From Rickettsiaceae bacterium (GTDB lineage Bacteria; Pseudomonadota; Alphaproteobacteria; Rickettsiales; Rickettsiaceae), in contig JAJFBM010000004.1 of NCBI GenBank assembly GCA_020697135.1, positions 1 to 60,417 on the forward strand: 60,417 bases of DNA. The letters are read 5' to 3'. Below, piece by piece: positions 18,056 through 27,518 of the stretch. The notes beneath the pieces are model-generated. The model did not search any database. It saw only the letters and a program-made list of their open reading frames with translations, and had not been told where the DNA came from. The position numbers were made by a program, and so were the translations under genes. The first letter of the stretch is position 1; each line of letters starts with the position of its first letter.

Positions 18056-19870
18056 ATGCAAAAAATTAATAGCAATGATTCTATACCAATTCTGCCTTTC
18101 CTTTTCAAGGTAGCAAGCCCTTTTAAGCACCTTATTTTAGGGCAAGTTTTTGTTGCAATGATTTGGGCAGCTGATCTTTCTTTCAGACCATATATTGTTA
18201 AGGTTATTTTAGATCGCGCCAACGGAATCCTTCCTGAAGAAGCGTTTAGTAGACTCGTTCCGCCTGTGGGTTTATACATCTTTATGTCCTTTTTAATGGT
18301 AGTTGTCTTTCGCTTCTATGATTGGATATTCAGCAAATTTCGTCCTACCCTTAAAGCTCATATTACTGATAATTGTATGAATCATATTTTAGATCATTCT
18401 CATACATACTTTCAAAATAGTTTTGCTGGCAGCCTAGCTAATAAAATTAACGATATTAGCAATGGTATTATAGATCTAATTAATATAACTGTTAATAGGT
18501 TTTTTAGTCATGGTCTTGCATTAATGATTGCCGCATTTACTATAGCGCAAATAGAAGCAAAGTTTGCCATCGCTCTTTTATGTTGGATCGGTCTAATATT
18601 ACTTATAACATTAGCCGGTACACGGAAATTTATTGAAGTATCTGATGCAGCTGCCGAAGCAAAATCAAAATATACTGGACAAATAGTTGATACTATTTCT
18701 AATATCATGAGCGTTAGACTTTTTGCTGGCAAAGGAAATGAGCAGAATGGCCTAAAGGGAAGTATGGCTAATTTTATTCAAGCTGTACAAAAGCGAGAGA
18801 TTTTTTTCTTAAAATTTGATTTCTTTCAAGGCTCAACATTTGTAGCCCTGCAAGCTCTATCTCTGTGGTGGTTAATGCGTGGTATGGAGAATCATACAGC
18901 TACTGCAGGTGATTTTGCACTTGTACTTAATATAAATACTTCAATCGGCGGAGCTTTATGGACTCTCACTAATGATGTGAGGAATTTTGGTGAAGCAATC
19001 GGCAATGTTAAACAAGGTCTTCGTACCATTATGTCACCGATTGAAATAGAAGATAAAGCTGATGCAAAAAAACTTATTGTTACCCAAGGAGAGATTAATT
19101 TTGAGAATATTGTCTTCCATTATAAAAATGATTATCCATTATTCAATAATCTCTCAGTTGCAATTAAGCCGAAACAAAAAGTAGGGCTTGTAGGATTCTC
19201 TGGAAGCGGCAAGACAACTTTTGTCAATTTAATATTACGTTTATTCGATATTAATGCAGGAAGTATTTTTATTGATGGCCAAGATATTAGGCATGTTGCT
19301 CAGGATTCTTTAAGAGGTTCAATCAGTATGATTCCACAAGACTCTGCCCTATTCCACCGTAGCTTAATGGAAAATATACGTTATGGAAGGCTTGATGCTA
19401 CTGATGACGAAGTGATAGAAGCAGCAAAAAAAGCTCATGCGCATGACTTTATTCTGCAACAACCTGAAGGATATAACTCGCTAGTTGGTGAGCGCGGTAT
19501 TAAGTTATCTGGCGGCCAAAGGCAGCGTATTGCAATTGCGCGTGCTATACTTAAAAATGCACCCATATTAATTTTAGATGAAGCAACAAGTGCACTTGAT
19601 TCTGTTACAGAGCATAAAATTCAGGAAAGTATTGAAGATCTTATGCAAGGGAAAACTACTTTAATCATTGCTCATAGACTCTCAACACTACTTCAAATGG
19701 ATAGAATTATAGTCTTTGATGAAGGAAAAATAATTGAAGATGGCACGCATGAAGAGCTGCTTGCTAGAGAAGGCATGTATAAAACTCTCTGGGAAGCACA
19801 AGTTGGTGGCTTCCTGCCTGAGAAAAAGGAAAATTCTGGGCTCCAAGCTCAGCTTGAAGCTACAGAGTAA
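18056..19870 (+). CDS. ABC exporter half-transporter (permease fused to ATPase), copy 2
   Basis: It has the same layout as the upstream gene: membrane domain in the first 320 residues, Walker A GFSGSGKT at 380-387, signature LSGGQ at 484-488, Walker B LILDEATSALDS and IAHRLST. GGGAGGG lies about seven bases before the ATG. The two proteins are close in the ATPase half and more diverged in the membrane half, as expected for an old tandem duplication with different substrate contacts. The palindromic element between them ends just before this gene's ribosome site and could affect read-through from copy 1. Confidence 0.93.
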   Translation: MQKINSNDSIPILPFLFKVASPFKHLILGQVFVAMIWAADLSFRPYIVKVILDRANGILPEEAFSRLVPPVGLYIFMSFLMVVVFRFYDWIFSKFRPTLKAHITDNCMNHILDHSHTYFQNSFAGSLANKINDISNGIIDLINITVNRFFSHGLALMIAAFTIAQIEAKFAIALLCWIGLILLITLAGTRKFIEVSDAAAEAKSKYTGQIVDTISNIMSVRLFAGKGNEQNGLKGSMANFIQAVQKREIFFLKFDFFQGSTFVALQALSLWWLMRGMENHTATAGDFALVLNINTSIGGALWTLTNDVRNFGEAIGNVKQGLRTIMSPIEIEDKADAKKLIVTQGEINFENIVFHYKNDYPLFNNLSVAIKPKQKVGLVGFSGSGKTTFVNLILRLFDINAGSIFIDGQDIRHVAQDSLRGSISMIPQDSALFHRSLMENIRYGRLDATDDEVIEAAKKAHAHDFILQQPEGYNSLVGERGIKLSGGQRQRIAIARAILKNAPILILDEATSALDSVTEHKIQESIEDLMQGKTTLIIAHRLSTLLQMDRIIVFDEGKIIEDGTHEELLAREGMYKTLWEAQVGGFLPEKKENSGLQAQLEATE

Positions 19871-20012
19871 GTGTAAATACTTATCTAGTAATATTTCCTT
19901 CACAGAACCTAGGTAACATACTCGCTCCTACCATATTAATTTTGTTAACTTTTAATTAATTAATTTGCAGTAATATATAGTTATATGAATAAATTTATAT
20001 TGCTAAAAATTT

Positions 20013-20843
20013 ATGAAAAGTGCATACACAAATAATAAACAAATAGACCATAATAAGGCTGTTAAGATTACAGCTATCAAAAAACTTTCTAATAATGAGA
20101 AGGCAAAAACCAAAAATCTTAACATTACAGATATTAAAGAAAATCCTCTTAGCGAAAGAAAATTTAAATTACTAAGTGAATTTGATAAAACTATGAAGCC
20201 TGGTTTAAATGCCGAACGAAGCAACCAAATAATTCTAAAAGCTTCAGATTTAGATGATAATAATAATTATAAAAACGATAAGGCTGTATTTAACTCTTTA
20301 ATGGACCCTTCTATCATTGTCCAAAATATTTATAATAACCTCAATATTATATCAGTAAGATTAGATAAGAATAATAAAATAAGAATTATTTTTAGGATAA
20401 TAAACCCTAGAGAATTTGGCTTTACTCAAGTTATTAAAAACCTGCTAAAGTTAGATATTATCAAAGCAGGACCAATTTCTAAAGAAGATTTTATAAGGAA
20501 ATTCCAGAAAATAAAATTTTCCAATAAAGACTTAAATATTATAAGTGAATTATTAAAACAAATTTCTAACCCAACTTATCCTTATAAAGAAGATACTGAG
20601 ATCTCTCCTTCTAGCTTAGAGGCTAAACAAAAATTGAAAGAGTTGTTTAGCGCTCAAAATGATAGAAATATAGTGAGTTTAATTAAAACACGGGCATGCA
20701 TTATAGGCAATAAAATAAAATTAAATGAGTATGCTATAGAGGCTGTAAATAAAGTCAAAAATAAAGCTTTATCCATAAATAAATTAAAAAGCCTTATATT
20801 AAATAGCAAGATTTCTGCTTTTATTCACAAGAAAATGAACTAA
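20013..20843 (+). CDS. Hypothetical lysine/asparagine-rich protein (276 aa)
   Basis: Unrecognised. The N-terminal 100 residues are polar, lysine-rich and probably disordered; from about residue 100 there are ordered-looking segments (IVQNIYNNLNIISVRLDKNN, IRIIFRIINPREFGF) followed by helices. There is no signal peptide or membrane segment. No clear ribosome site precedes the ATG, though the frame is long and without stops in an AT-rich region. It may be a secreted effector or a lineage-specific protein; the sequence gives no function. The dispersed repeats begin directly after its stop. Confidence 0.55.
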   Translation: MKSAYTNNKQIDHNKAVKITAIKKLSNNEKAKTKNLNITDIKENPLSERKFKLLSEFDKTMKPGLNAERSNQIILKASDLDDNNNYKNDKAVFNSLMDPSIIVQNIYNNLNIISVRLDKNNKIRIIFRIINPREFGFTQVIKNLLKLDIIKAGPISKEDFIRKFQKIKFSNKDLNIISELLKQISNPTYPYKEDTEISPSSLEAKQKLKELFSAQNDRNIVSLIKTRACIIGNKIKLNEYAIEAVNKVKNKALSINKLKSLILNSKISAFIHKKMN

Positions 20844-21194
20844 AGCAAAGCCGGCATGGCAATCCATCCTTTATTCATCTTGAACTTGTTTCCGAATTTT
20901 AAAAAAAGATCTTGAAACAAGTTCAGGATAACGATTGATTTTACTGGATTTCTTCGTGGCTTAACTCTTCACACAAGGCATTATTGCGTGGATCAAAATG
21001 TTTTGCTTGACCGTCATGATCTAAGGCTAGACCGGAATATACATAAAAAACATAAATTTCAATAGCTTATGGGTTTTGATACAGGCGCCGCGATCAAGTC
21101 GCGGGGGAACAAATATGGTAAAAGTCGTATCCATGAAACAAAACCAATGCCTTGTTGCAAGGACGCCCTTTAAGACTTACCACCCCGCTTAATA
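20844..21194. repeat. Cluster of dispersed intergenic repeats
   Basis: A non-coding stretch with three recognisable parts. First, a perfect 12-base inverted repeat, TGAACTTGTTTC at 20881-20892 and GAAACAAGTTCA at 20914-20925. Second, GTCATGATCTAAGGCTAGAC at 21013-21032, shared with the region after tmk. Third, a hairpin CCGCGA/TCGCGG at 21088-21104. The base composition is richer in G and C than the neighbouring genes. This looks like stacked remnants of small non-autonomous repeats. Confidence 0.55.
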
Positions 21195-22331
21195 TTACGA
21201 CCAAAGACCCTTCATTTTTTTAAAGAAGCTTGAATCATTTCCTTTATCTTTGGCAAATTCTTTATCTAATTCTTCAAGTAATTCTTTCTGTCTTGCGGTC
21301 AAGGTTTTAGGCACATCAATAATTACATGCGCAAACATATCACCTCTCAAACTTGAACGCACCTTACTCATACCCTTACCTTTCAGTTTAAGTATATCGC
21401 CACTTTGTGTCCCGGTAGGAATTTTAAGCTGCACTGTTCCACCTTCTATTATAGGCACCTCAATTGAGCCACCAAGCGCTGCATGGGTAAAGCTAACTGG
21501 GACTTTGCAATGAATATCTGATTTATCTACTTTAAAAAATTGATGGGTTTGAATATTTACAAAAACATAAAGGTCACCTGGGTGTCCTCCTCGAATACCT
21601 TGCTCACCTTCACCAGCCAAACGTATTCTTGTTGCATCTTCAATACCAGCAGGAATATTTATAGCAAGAGTCTTTTGAGTTTCTACCCTACCTTGCCCGC
21701 CACAATTTCGACAAGGATTCTTTATAACTTGGCCTGCACCATTACATTTATGGCAAGTCTGCTCAACAGCAAAAAAGCCTTGCTGCATTCTAACGTAACC
21801 ATGACCATTACAATCACCACAAGTTGTTGTCCCGCCTTTATCAGCACTACCCTTTCCATCGCAATCACCACATTTTACTGCAGTTCTAAATGAAATATTA
21901 CGTGATACGCCTGCATAAGCTTCCTCAAGAGTAATGCTTATATTATAACGAAGGTCTGAACCTTTTACTTGCGTAGAGGTGCGCCTGCGCCCGCCTCTTG
22001 CACCCATGAAGTCACCAAATACATCACTGAATATATCTGAAAAATCCATGCCAGAGAAACCATGATGATCTCCTTGCGAAAATCCCCCACCTCCACCATG
22101 ACCACCACTAAAGGCAGCATGGCCAAATCTATCATAGGCTGCTTTTTTCTGTGGGTCCTTTAAAACTTCATAAGCTTCACTTATTTCTTTAAATTTATGT
22201 TCTGCTTCTGCATTACCTGGATTTTTATCCGGGTGATATTGCATCGCAAGCTTACGATATGCTTTTTTAACGTCCTCTTCAGAAGCGCCTTTACTAACCC
22301 CTAAAGTTTGATAATAATCTTGTTTAGACAT
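21195..22331 (-). CDS. dnaJ: Chaperone DnaJ
   Basis: DnaJ is the Hsp40 co-chaperone that delivers substrates to DnaK and stimulates its ATPase. The J domain at residues 1-70 contains HPD in YHPDKNPG. A Gly/Phe-rich linker follows ([17 protein letters not shown]), then four CxxCxGxG zinc motifs ([32 protein letters not shown]), then the C-terminal substrate domain. The length of 378 residues is normal. It lies downstream of dnaK on the same strand with 114 bases between them. Confidence 0.98.
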   Translation of the reverse strand: MSKQDYYQTLGVSKGASEEDVKKAYRKLAMQYHPDKNPGNAEAEHKFKEISEAYEVLKDPQKKAAYDRFGHAAFSGGHGGGGGFSQGDHHGFSGMDFSDIFSDVFGDFMGARGGRRRTSTQVKGSDLRYNISITLEEAYAGVSRNISFRTAVKCGDCDGKGSADKGGTTTCGDCNGHGYVRMQQGFFAVEQTCHKCNGAGQVIKNPCRNCGGQGRVETQKTLAINIPAGIEDATRIRLAGEGEQGIRGGHPGDLYVFVNIQTHQFFKVDKSDIHCKVPVSFTHAALGGSIEVPIIEGGTVQLKIPTGTQSGDILKLKGKGMSKVRSSLRGDMFAHVIIDVPKTLTARQKELLEELDKEFAKDKGNDSSFFKKMKGLWS

Positions 22332-22363
22332 ATATCTCTACATCACTCTATCTAATTGCAAAA

Positions 22364-22380
22364 AGGGGTATAATACCCCT
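22364..22380. repeat. Short perfect palindrome between dnaK and dnaJ
   Basis: AGGGGTA-TAA-TACCCCT lies 33 bases before the dnaJ start. It may form a small RNA hairpin in the dnaK-dnaJ transcript or be an operator; it is too short to be a confident terminator. Confidence 0.35.
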
Positions 22381-22406
22381 ATTAACTTTTAAGAATTTCA
22401 CTTACT

Positions 22407-22440
22407 AAAAAATAAATTAGACCGCAAAACACGGCCTAAT
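22407..22440 (-). terminator. Intrinsic terminator after dnaK
   Basis: On the minus strand, ATTAGGCCG and CGGTCTAAT pair over nine positions (one G-U) around a seven-base loop, followed by TTATTTTTT. It lies five bases after the dnaK stop and before dnaJ, so it should lower dnaJ expression relative to dnaK. Confidence 0.65.
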
Positions 22441-22445
22441 CTATA

Positions 22446-24353
22446 TTACTTCTTATTATCGCTTACATCTTCATAATCAGCATCTACAACTTTGCCCTCT
22501 TCAGGCTGAGTATTCTCCTCTGCTTGAGCCCCTTGCTGTGCACCTGCTGCTTGGCTTGCTTGATACATAGCTTGGCCGATTTTCACAGAAGCTTGGGTTA
22601 ATGCATCAGTTTTAGCTTTTAACTCTTCTAAATTTTCACTTTCAAGCACTGATTTTAAGTCACTAACAGCTTGTTCAACTTCCGACTTATCAGCGTCAGA
22701 TAACTTATCACCATATTCTTTCAAGCTTTTTTCAGTAGAATATACAAGACTATCAGCTTGATTGCGAGCTTCAATTAACTCTTTACGCTTTTTATCTTCA
22801 GCACTATGCGCTTCTGCATCTTTAATCATTTGCTGGATATCATTTTCTGTTAAACCACCAGATGATTGGATTGTTACTTTTTGCTCTTTACCAGTTGCTT
22901 TATCTTTTGCAGATACATGCACAATACCATTAGCGTCAATATCGAATGTTACTTCAATTTGTGGCATTCCTCTTGGCGCTGGTGCTATACCTTCTAAATT
23001 AAATTGACCAAGCAATTTATTCGCAGCAGCCATCTCACGCTCACCTTGGAACACACGTATTGTAACAGCTGTTTGACTGTCTTCTGCCGTTGAGAATACT
23101 TGGCTTTTCTTTGTTGGAATTGTAGTGTTTCTATCAATTAATCTTGTAAACACTCCACCGAGCGTCTCAATACCAAGTGAGAGTGGTGTAACGTCTAGAA
23201 GAAGAACGTCCTTAACATCACCTTGCAATACACCCGCTTGAATCGCTGCACCAAGCGCTACTACCTCATCAGGATTCACACCTCTATGTGGTTCACGACC
23301 AAAGAAATCTTTCACTTTGTCGATAACTTTTGGCATACGGGTCATACCACCAACAAGTACTACATCTTGAATATCACTTGCTTTAAGACCAGCATCTTGA
23401 AGCGCTTTACGGCAAGGCTCAATGGTCTTCTCAATTAAATCATCAACAAGCGACTCAAGCTTCGCACGAGTAAGCTTCATATTAAGGTGTTTTGGACCAC
23501 TAGCATCAGCTGTAATATATGGAAGATTAATATCAGTTTGTTGAGTTGATGATAATTCTTTCTTAGCTTTCTCAGCTGCTTCTTTAAGCCTTTGTAGCGC
23601 TAATGGATCTTGCTTAAGATCAATTCCAGCTTCTTTTTTAAATTCATCAACCAGGAAGTTTAATATTCTCATATCGAAGTCTTCACCACCAAGGAATGTA
23701 TCACCATTTGTAGCTTTAACTTCAAATACACCATCACCAATCTCAAGGATAGATACGTCGAATGTACCACCACCAAGGTCATATACTGCAATAGTTTTTG
23801 CAGCTGATTTATCAAGACCATAAGCAAGAGCAGCAGCTGTTGGCTCGTTAATGATACGCAAAACTTCAAGGCCAGCAATTCTACCTGCATCTTTTGTTGC
23901 TTGTCTTTGTGAGTCGTTAAAATAAGCTGGAACAGTAATTACTGCTTGCGTTACTTTTTCGCCTAAATAATTCTCTGCTGTATCTTTCATTTTTTGTAGA
24001 ACCATAGCAGCAATTTGTACTGGCGAGTATTTTGTACCTTGAATTTCCATTACTGCATCACCATTTTCAGCAGCAACTACATTGAAAGGAACTTCAGACT
24101 TAAATTTCTCTACTACTTTATCGCTTACATTTCTACCAATCAGCCTTTTACTTGCAAATATTGTGTTTTTAGAGTTTTGTACTGCTTGGCGCTTTGCCGA
24201 CTCACCTACTAATTTCTCATTATCTGTAAAAGCAACGATCGAAGGGGTTGTTCTAAGCCCCTCTGCATTTGCAATAACTTTAGGCTCTTTACCTTCCATT
24301 ACTGCTACGCATGAGTTTGTCGTACCAAGGTCAATTCCAATAACTTTTGCCAT
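22446..24353 (-). CDS. dnaK: Chaperone DnaK (Hsp70)
   Basis: The ATP-dependent chaperone for folding and stress. Hsp70 signatures are [14 protein letters not shown] at residues 4-17, [14 protein letters not shown], and [10 protein letters not shown]. The substrate-binding domain follows from about residue 390, and the tail ends in acidic [13 protein letters not shown]. The length of 635 residues is typical. A heat-shock-type promoter may lie about 90 bases upstream. Coding quality is high, as expected for a strongly expressed gene. Confidence 0.99.
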   Translation of the reverse strand: MAKVIGIDLGTTNSCVAVMEGKEPKVIANAEGLRTTPSIVAFTDNEKLVGESAKRQAVQNSKNTIFASKRLIGRNVSDKVVEKFKSEVPFNVVAAENGDAVMEIQGTKYSPVQIAAMVLQKMKDTAENYLGEKVTQAVITVPAYFNDSQRQATKDAGRIAGLEVLRIINEPTAAALAYGLDKSAAKTIAVYDLGGGTFDVSILEIGDGVFEVKATNGDTFLGGEDFDMRILNFLVDEFKKEAGIDLKQDPLALQRLKEAAEKAKKELSSTQQTDINLPYITADASGPKHLNMKLTRAKLESLVDDLIEKTIEPCRKALQDAGLKASDIQDVVLVGGMTRMPKVIDKVKDFFGREPHRGVNPDEVVALGAAIQAGVLQGDVKDVLLLDVTPLSLGIETLGGVFTRLIDRNTTIPTKKSQVFSTAEDSQTAVTIRVFQGEREMAAANKLLGQFNLEGIAPAPRGMPQIEVTFDIDANGIVHVSAKDKATGKEQKVTIQSSGGLTENDIQQMIKDAEAHSAEDKKRKELIEARNQADSLVYSTEKSLKEYGDKLSDADKSEVEQAVSDLKSVLESENLEELKAKTDALTQASVKIGQAMYQASQAAGAQQGAQAEENTQPEEGKVVDADYEDVSDNKK

Positions 24354-24439
24354 ATTTTTTTCTCCTTAAATTTTTTTCTCTGTAACCTAAACCAATTTTC
24401 AAAAAGATAAAATAGTATAATCGGTTACCTGATAGTTAG

Positions 24440-24469
24440 TTATATAGTGCAGAAATTTTCTTTCCCAAG
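24440..24469 (-). promoter_or_regulatory. Possible heat-shock (sigma-32-type) promoter of dnaK
   Basis: On the minus strand, CTTGGGAAA is followed after 13 bases by CTATATAA. The first box is close to the known -35 consensus CTTGAAA; the second only partly matches the known CCCCAT-type -10 box. Position, about 90 bases before dnaK, is reasonable. Confidence 0.35.
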
Positions 24470-24596
24470 TATCTTAAAATGAAAATTATTAAAATTTTTT
24501 CTAAAAATTAGTGAAAAGCAGCTTGAAATAAGCACTATATGCTTATATTGTTTTATAATATAATTTAATACTTCTTTAAAAATAGGTTTTAGTATA

Positions 24597-26045
24597 ATGA
24601 AAAAGTTCCTACAATATATAGCACTTATTCTAATATTCAATATCCACTCAAGCTTTGCTACAATAAAACCTGAACTAGTAGAGCTTGCAAAAAACTCTAT
24701 AGTTACTATTAATACAAGAGCCTCTCTAGCTGCATATAATATGAACGGTTCTTGGAGCGGCACAGGATTTATTGCTAATAAAAAATCTGGCTATGTAATT
24801 ACTAATGCCCACGTTACAGGCCATTCAACCGTGGGCAATATGGCGATCACTTTCTTTAATGGCCGTCAAATTGAAGCAAAATTAGTTTATCGTGATAGAT
24901 GGCAGGATTTTGCAATACTTCAAATTGACCCAAAAGAAATTCCAAAAGAATGTACAGAAATAGAGTTTAGCAAAGAAGATCCTAAACTTAGCGATCATAT
25001 ATTTTTAGTTGGCAATAATGAAGCACAAGCTTTCTCCTTTCATGAAGGATATATTTCAAACCTTTATACGGTTGAAGGAGAAATGCCACAACATTCTTAT
25101 ACTATTAATTTAAATACTGCAGGCGGGTCAAGCGGATCCCCTGTTATGGATATGAATGGTAAAGCAATAGGGCTTAATTATGGTGGCGGCAAAACATATG
25201 CGCTTGCTTTAAAAGCAAATTATATTACTGACGTACTAAGTGCTCTAGCTAAAGGAGAACAACCTGTTAGACAACATACCGGCATTTATACTACTACTTA
25301 TTCTTTAGATAAAGCTGTTAAACATAGAGGCTTTCCTAAAGAAAAAATGCATGAATATATTGATAAATACCCTGAATTTCGCAATAATTGCCTTATTATA
25401 TTAACAGTAATCCCAGGAACTCCTGCAGAAGGAGTGTTGAAAGCTGATGATATTTTATGGAAAGTTGATGGTGAACTAATTGGTGCAAGCCTTTATAAGT
25501 TAGATGCAGCAATGAATAAAGCTAAAGGCTTAATTAAGCTTGACATATACCGTGATGGTAAGTTAATGCAAGTTGAGGTTAAAACCTATAATGCACTTAA
25601 GACTCAAGTTAATAGAATGGTAAGCTTTGGTGGGGCAACCTTCTTTGAAGCAGATGAGTTTATTAGCGCAATCTCAGGCGTGCCAATGAAAAGCTTGTTT
25701 GTTGAAGATATCCAACCAGGTAGTACACTAAGCATTATCCCTACCCAGCTTAATTTTAATAAGGTGATATATCGCTTTGTGCCATTAAAAATTGGCAGTT
25801 ACCCAATAAAGACGCTAGATGAGCTGATTACTTACTTACCCAAAATTGCTAAAGAGAAATATACTACCTTGACGCTAAAAAACTATATTCCTTTTTACTG
25901 GCCATATAATCAAGTGTTCTTTAGTAACCAAACTGAATATAAGGTTGATATTAAATTTGAAGATATTGACACTTCAGCAAAGCTTTATGAATTCGACCAA
26001 AAAACTCTAGAATGGAAGGCAACAGATATAAATTTAGCGGGGTAG
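24597..26045 (+). CDS. Periplasmic trypsin-like serine protease with PDZ-like domain
   Basis: A signal peptide covers residues 1-21 (IALILIFNIHSSFA then TIKP). The trypsin fold has its likely triad at His72 (ITNAHV), Asp104 (WQDFAIL) and Ser179 (AGGSSGSPV). From about residue 260 a PDZ-like segment follows (TVIPGTPAEGVLKADDILWK), then an unassigned C-terminal part of about 150 residues. This is the HtrA/Deg layout, acting in periplasmic protein quality control, but the C-terminal domain is longer than a second PDZ and differs from E. coli DegP. It stands alone; the start codon is preceded by an AT-rich stretch with no good ribosome site. Confidence 0.88.
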   Translation: MKKFLQYIALILIFNIHSSFATIKPELVELAKNSIVTINTRASLAAYNMNGSWSGTGFIANKKSGYVITNAHVTGHSTVGNMAITFFNGRQIEAKLVYRDRWQDFAILQIDPKEIPKECTEIEFSKEDPKLSDHIFLVGNNEAQAFSFHEGYISNLYTVEGEMPQHSYTINLNTAGGSSGSPVMDMNGKAIGLNYGGGKTYALALKANYITDVLSALAKGEQPVRQHTGIYTTTYSLDKAVKHRGFPKEKMHEYIDKYPEFRNNCLIILTVIPGTPAEGVLKADDILWKVDGELIGASLYKLDAAMNKAKGLIKLDIYRDGKLMQVEVKTYNALKTQVNRMVSFGGATFFEADEFISAISGVPMKSLFVEDIQPGSTLSIIPTQLNFNKVIYRFVPLKIGSYPIKTLDELITYLPKIAKEKYTTLTLKNYIPFYWPYNQVFFSNQTEYKVDIKFEDIDTSAKLYEFDQKTLEWKATDINLAG

Positions 26046-26216
26046 GTAGAATTATAACTACTACTGAGATGGGTTGCAACAGTAGTATGCAATAATTTAA
26101 GAAGTCTTTTTATGGGTATTATATTTAATTTAAAATTCGTATATATATGCATTTATTATCTTTTGCACATACTTACATTTAAGTTATGATATTATTAAAT
26201 AAAATGCTTCAATTAT

Positions 26217-26459
26217 ATGTTATCACAAAAAAGCTATATTGATAGGAATGGTAGATTATTTATCCCAGCTAAAATAAGAAAAACACTTAATCTTAAGCCT
26301 AGCGATGAAGTTTCTTTAAAATATTCTGATACAGAATTAGTTGTTTCAACATTTCAATCTAACTTAGAGAAAGCTAGAAGCATGCTAGATAAATATAAAG
26401 ATAATGACCTACTAAATGAACTTAAGTCTTTAAGGCAAGAAGATGCAAAAAAGGAATAG
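26217..26459 (+). CDS. AbrB/SpoVT-type antitoxin (VapB-like)
   Basis: An 80-residue protein with the swapped-hairpin AbrB DNA-binding domain: IDRNGRLFIPAKIRKTLNLK then PSDEVSLKYSDTELVV. The charged helical tail (NLEKARSMLDKYKDND and onward) is where antitoxins of this type bind their toxin. Such antitoxins usually repress their own operon and neutralise a PIN-domain VapC encoded directly downstream. Here only a 29-codon remnant of such a toxin follows, so the protein may persist as an orphan regulator. No strong ribosome site is visible. Confidence 0.82.
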   Translation: MLSQKSYIDRNGRLFIPAKIRKTLNLKPSDEVSLKYSDTELVVSTFQSNLEKARSMLDKYKDNDLLNELKSLRQEDAKKE

Positions 26460-26532
26460 TATTATCTATACTACAGACAAAGCTTGGCTAGAATGTAATA
26501 TTCAAAATGCTGATATCGTATTAGTTCGTTAG
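26443..26532 (+). pseudogene. Remnant of a VapC-type PIN-domain toxin
   Basis: A 29-codon frame starts with an ATG overlapping the end of the antitoxin gene, exactly where a vapC start would lie. It ends IIYTTDKAWLECN then IVLVR and a stop. The pattern T-x-D-x-A-W followed by V-x-L-(V/I)-R at the very C-terminus is characteristic of VapC toxins. The first few codons seem joined directly to the last 23, with the catalytic acidic residues gone. The reading is an internal deletion of the toxin; it is inferred from motif and position only. Confidence 0.6.
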
Positions 26533-26567
26533 AAACTATCAAATTTTATAAAATGAATGGCTGAGCG

Positions 26568-27518
26568 TTAAACCTCATCCCTTTTTGCCCCAGGGTGGGC
26601 TTTGCTATAGACGCTAAGTAGGCGTTCAGTATCGACTTTAGTATATCGCTGGGTAGTGGAAAGGCTCTCATGTCCAAGGAGCTCTTGAATTACACGAAGA
26701 TCGGCGCCCTGCCCTAGCAGGTGGGTTGCAAAACTATGGCGGAAAGCATGCGCGCTAGCATGTTCAGGAAGGCCTAACATACGACGCAAAGTAATAAGCT
26801 TCTTATTAAATACATTTGCCTGCAAAATATTACCCTTCTCTCCTCTAAATATAGGAGTATCCTCAATATCGAAAGGCAGAAGACTGATATATTTATTCAA
26901 ATAAACTCGTGCAAGCTCAATTAACGGCACAATTCTTTGTTTTTTACCCTTACCAGTAATTTTAAGGCAGTCTCCACCTAGATCTTTTTTTGTCAAAGAT
27001 AGCGCTTCTGAAATGCGAAGGCCAGTGCAATAAATTAAAATTAGTAATGCTTTATCGCGCACTGCTACCCAATCTTCCTCAGATAAATTTTCTATTTGGG
27101 AAATTGCGTTAATTGCTTGATCTATATTTAATGCTTTAGGTAATGGCTTCTTTAACCTTGGCCCTTTTACGGTTTTTAGCGCGTTGACAATCAAATTATG
27201 ATTTTTCTCAATATAATTATAAAAATTTTTAATAGATGAGAGAGCTCTAGCACTTGATGAATATTCAAAATTATCTAGTTTACGCTGCGTAAGCCATGCT
27301 CTTATTTGACTTAACTTAATATCTGCTAAATTATTTAAACTCAGCGTCTCTCCAGTATAAGCCCCATAGAAGCTTAAGAAATTCTGTAAATCTTGTTGAT
27401 AAGCTCCAACAGTATGAGTAGAGAAAGATTTTTCAAGAGCTAGCCACCCTACCCATTCTTTTATGATCCCCTTAAGGCTTTCTGATATATGCGGGTTTTG
27501 TTCTAACCAAATTGTCAT
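26568..27518 (-). CDS. xerC: Tyrosine recombinase XerC/XerD type
   Basis: A site-specific recombinase that resolves chromosome dimers at dif. The N-terminal SAM-like domain covers about residues 15-110. The catalytic set is complete: Arg168 (CTGLRISEA), Lys in ITGKGKKQR (about 190), His257 and Arg260 (HAFRHSFATHLL), His283 (LLGHESLSTTQ) and the nucleophile Tyr292 (RYTKV). The length of 316 residues is normal. It overlaps the mnmE stop by one base, so it is the second gene of an mnmE-xerC pair. The XerC name is favoured, but XerD cannot be excluded by eye; it is not linked to a mobile element here. Confidence 0.88.
   Translation of the reverse strand: MTIWLEQNPHISESLKGIIKEWVGWLALEKSFSTHTVGAYQQDLQNFLSFYGAYTGETLSLNNLADIKLSQIRAWLTQRKLDNFEYSSSARALSSIKNFYNYIEKNHNLIVNALKTVKGPRLKKPLPKALNIDQAINAISQIENLSEEDWVAVRDKALLILIYCTGLRISEALSLTKKDLGGDCLKITGKGKKQRIVPLIELARVYLNKYISLLPFDIEDTPIFRGEKGNILQANVFNKKLITLRRMLGLPEHASAHAFRHSFATHLLGQGADLRVIQELLGHESLSTTQRYTKVDTERLLSVYSKAHPGAKRDEV

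Noticed and set aside
18052-18279. Minus-strand frame opposite the start of ABC exporter 2
   Set aside because: A shadow of the exporter coding region; the plus-strand gene has a strong ribosome site and all motifs.
26568-27518. Tyrosine recombinase as evidence of an integrated phage or island
   Set aside because: It is of housekeeping XerC/XerD type, overlaps mnmE, and no attachment sites or phage genes are nearby.
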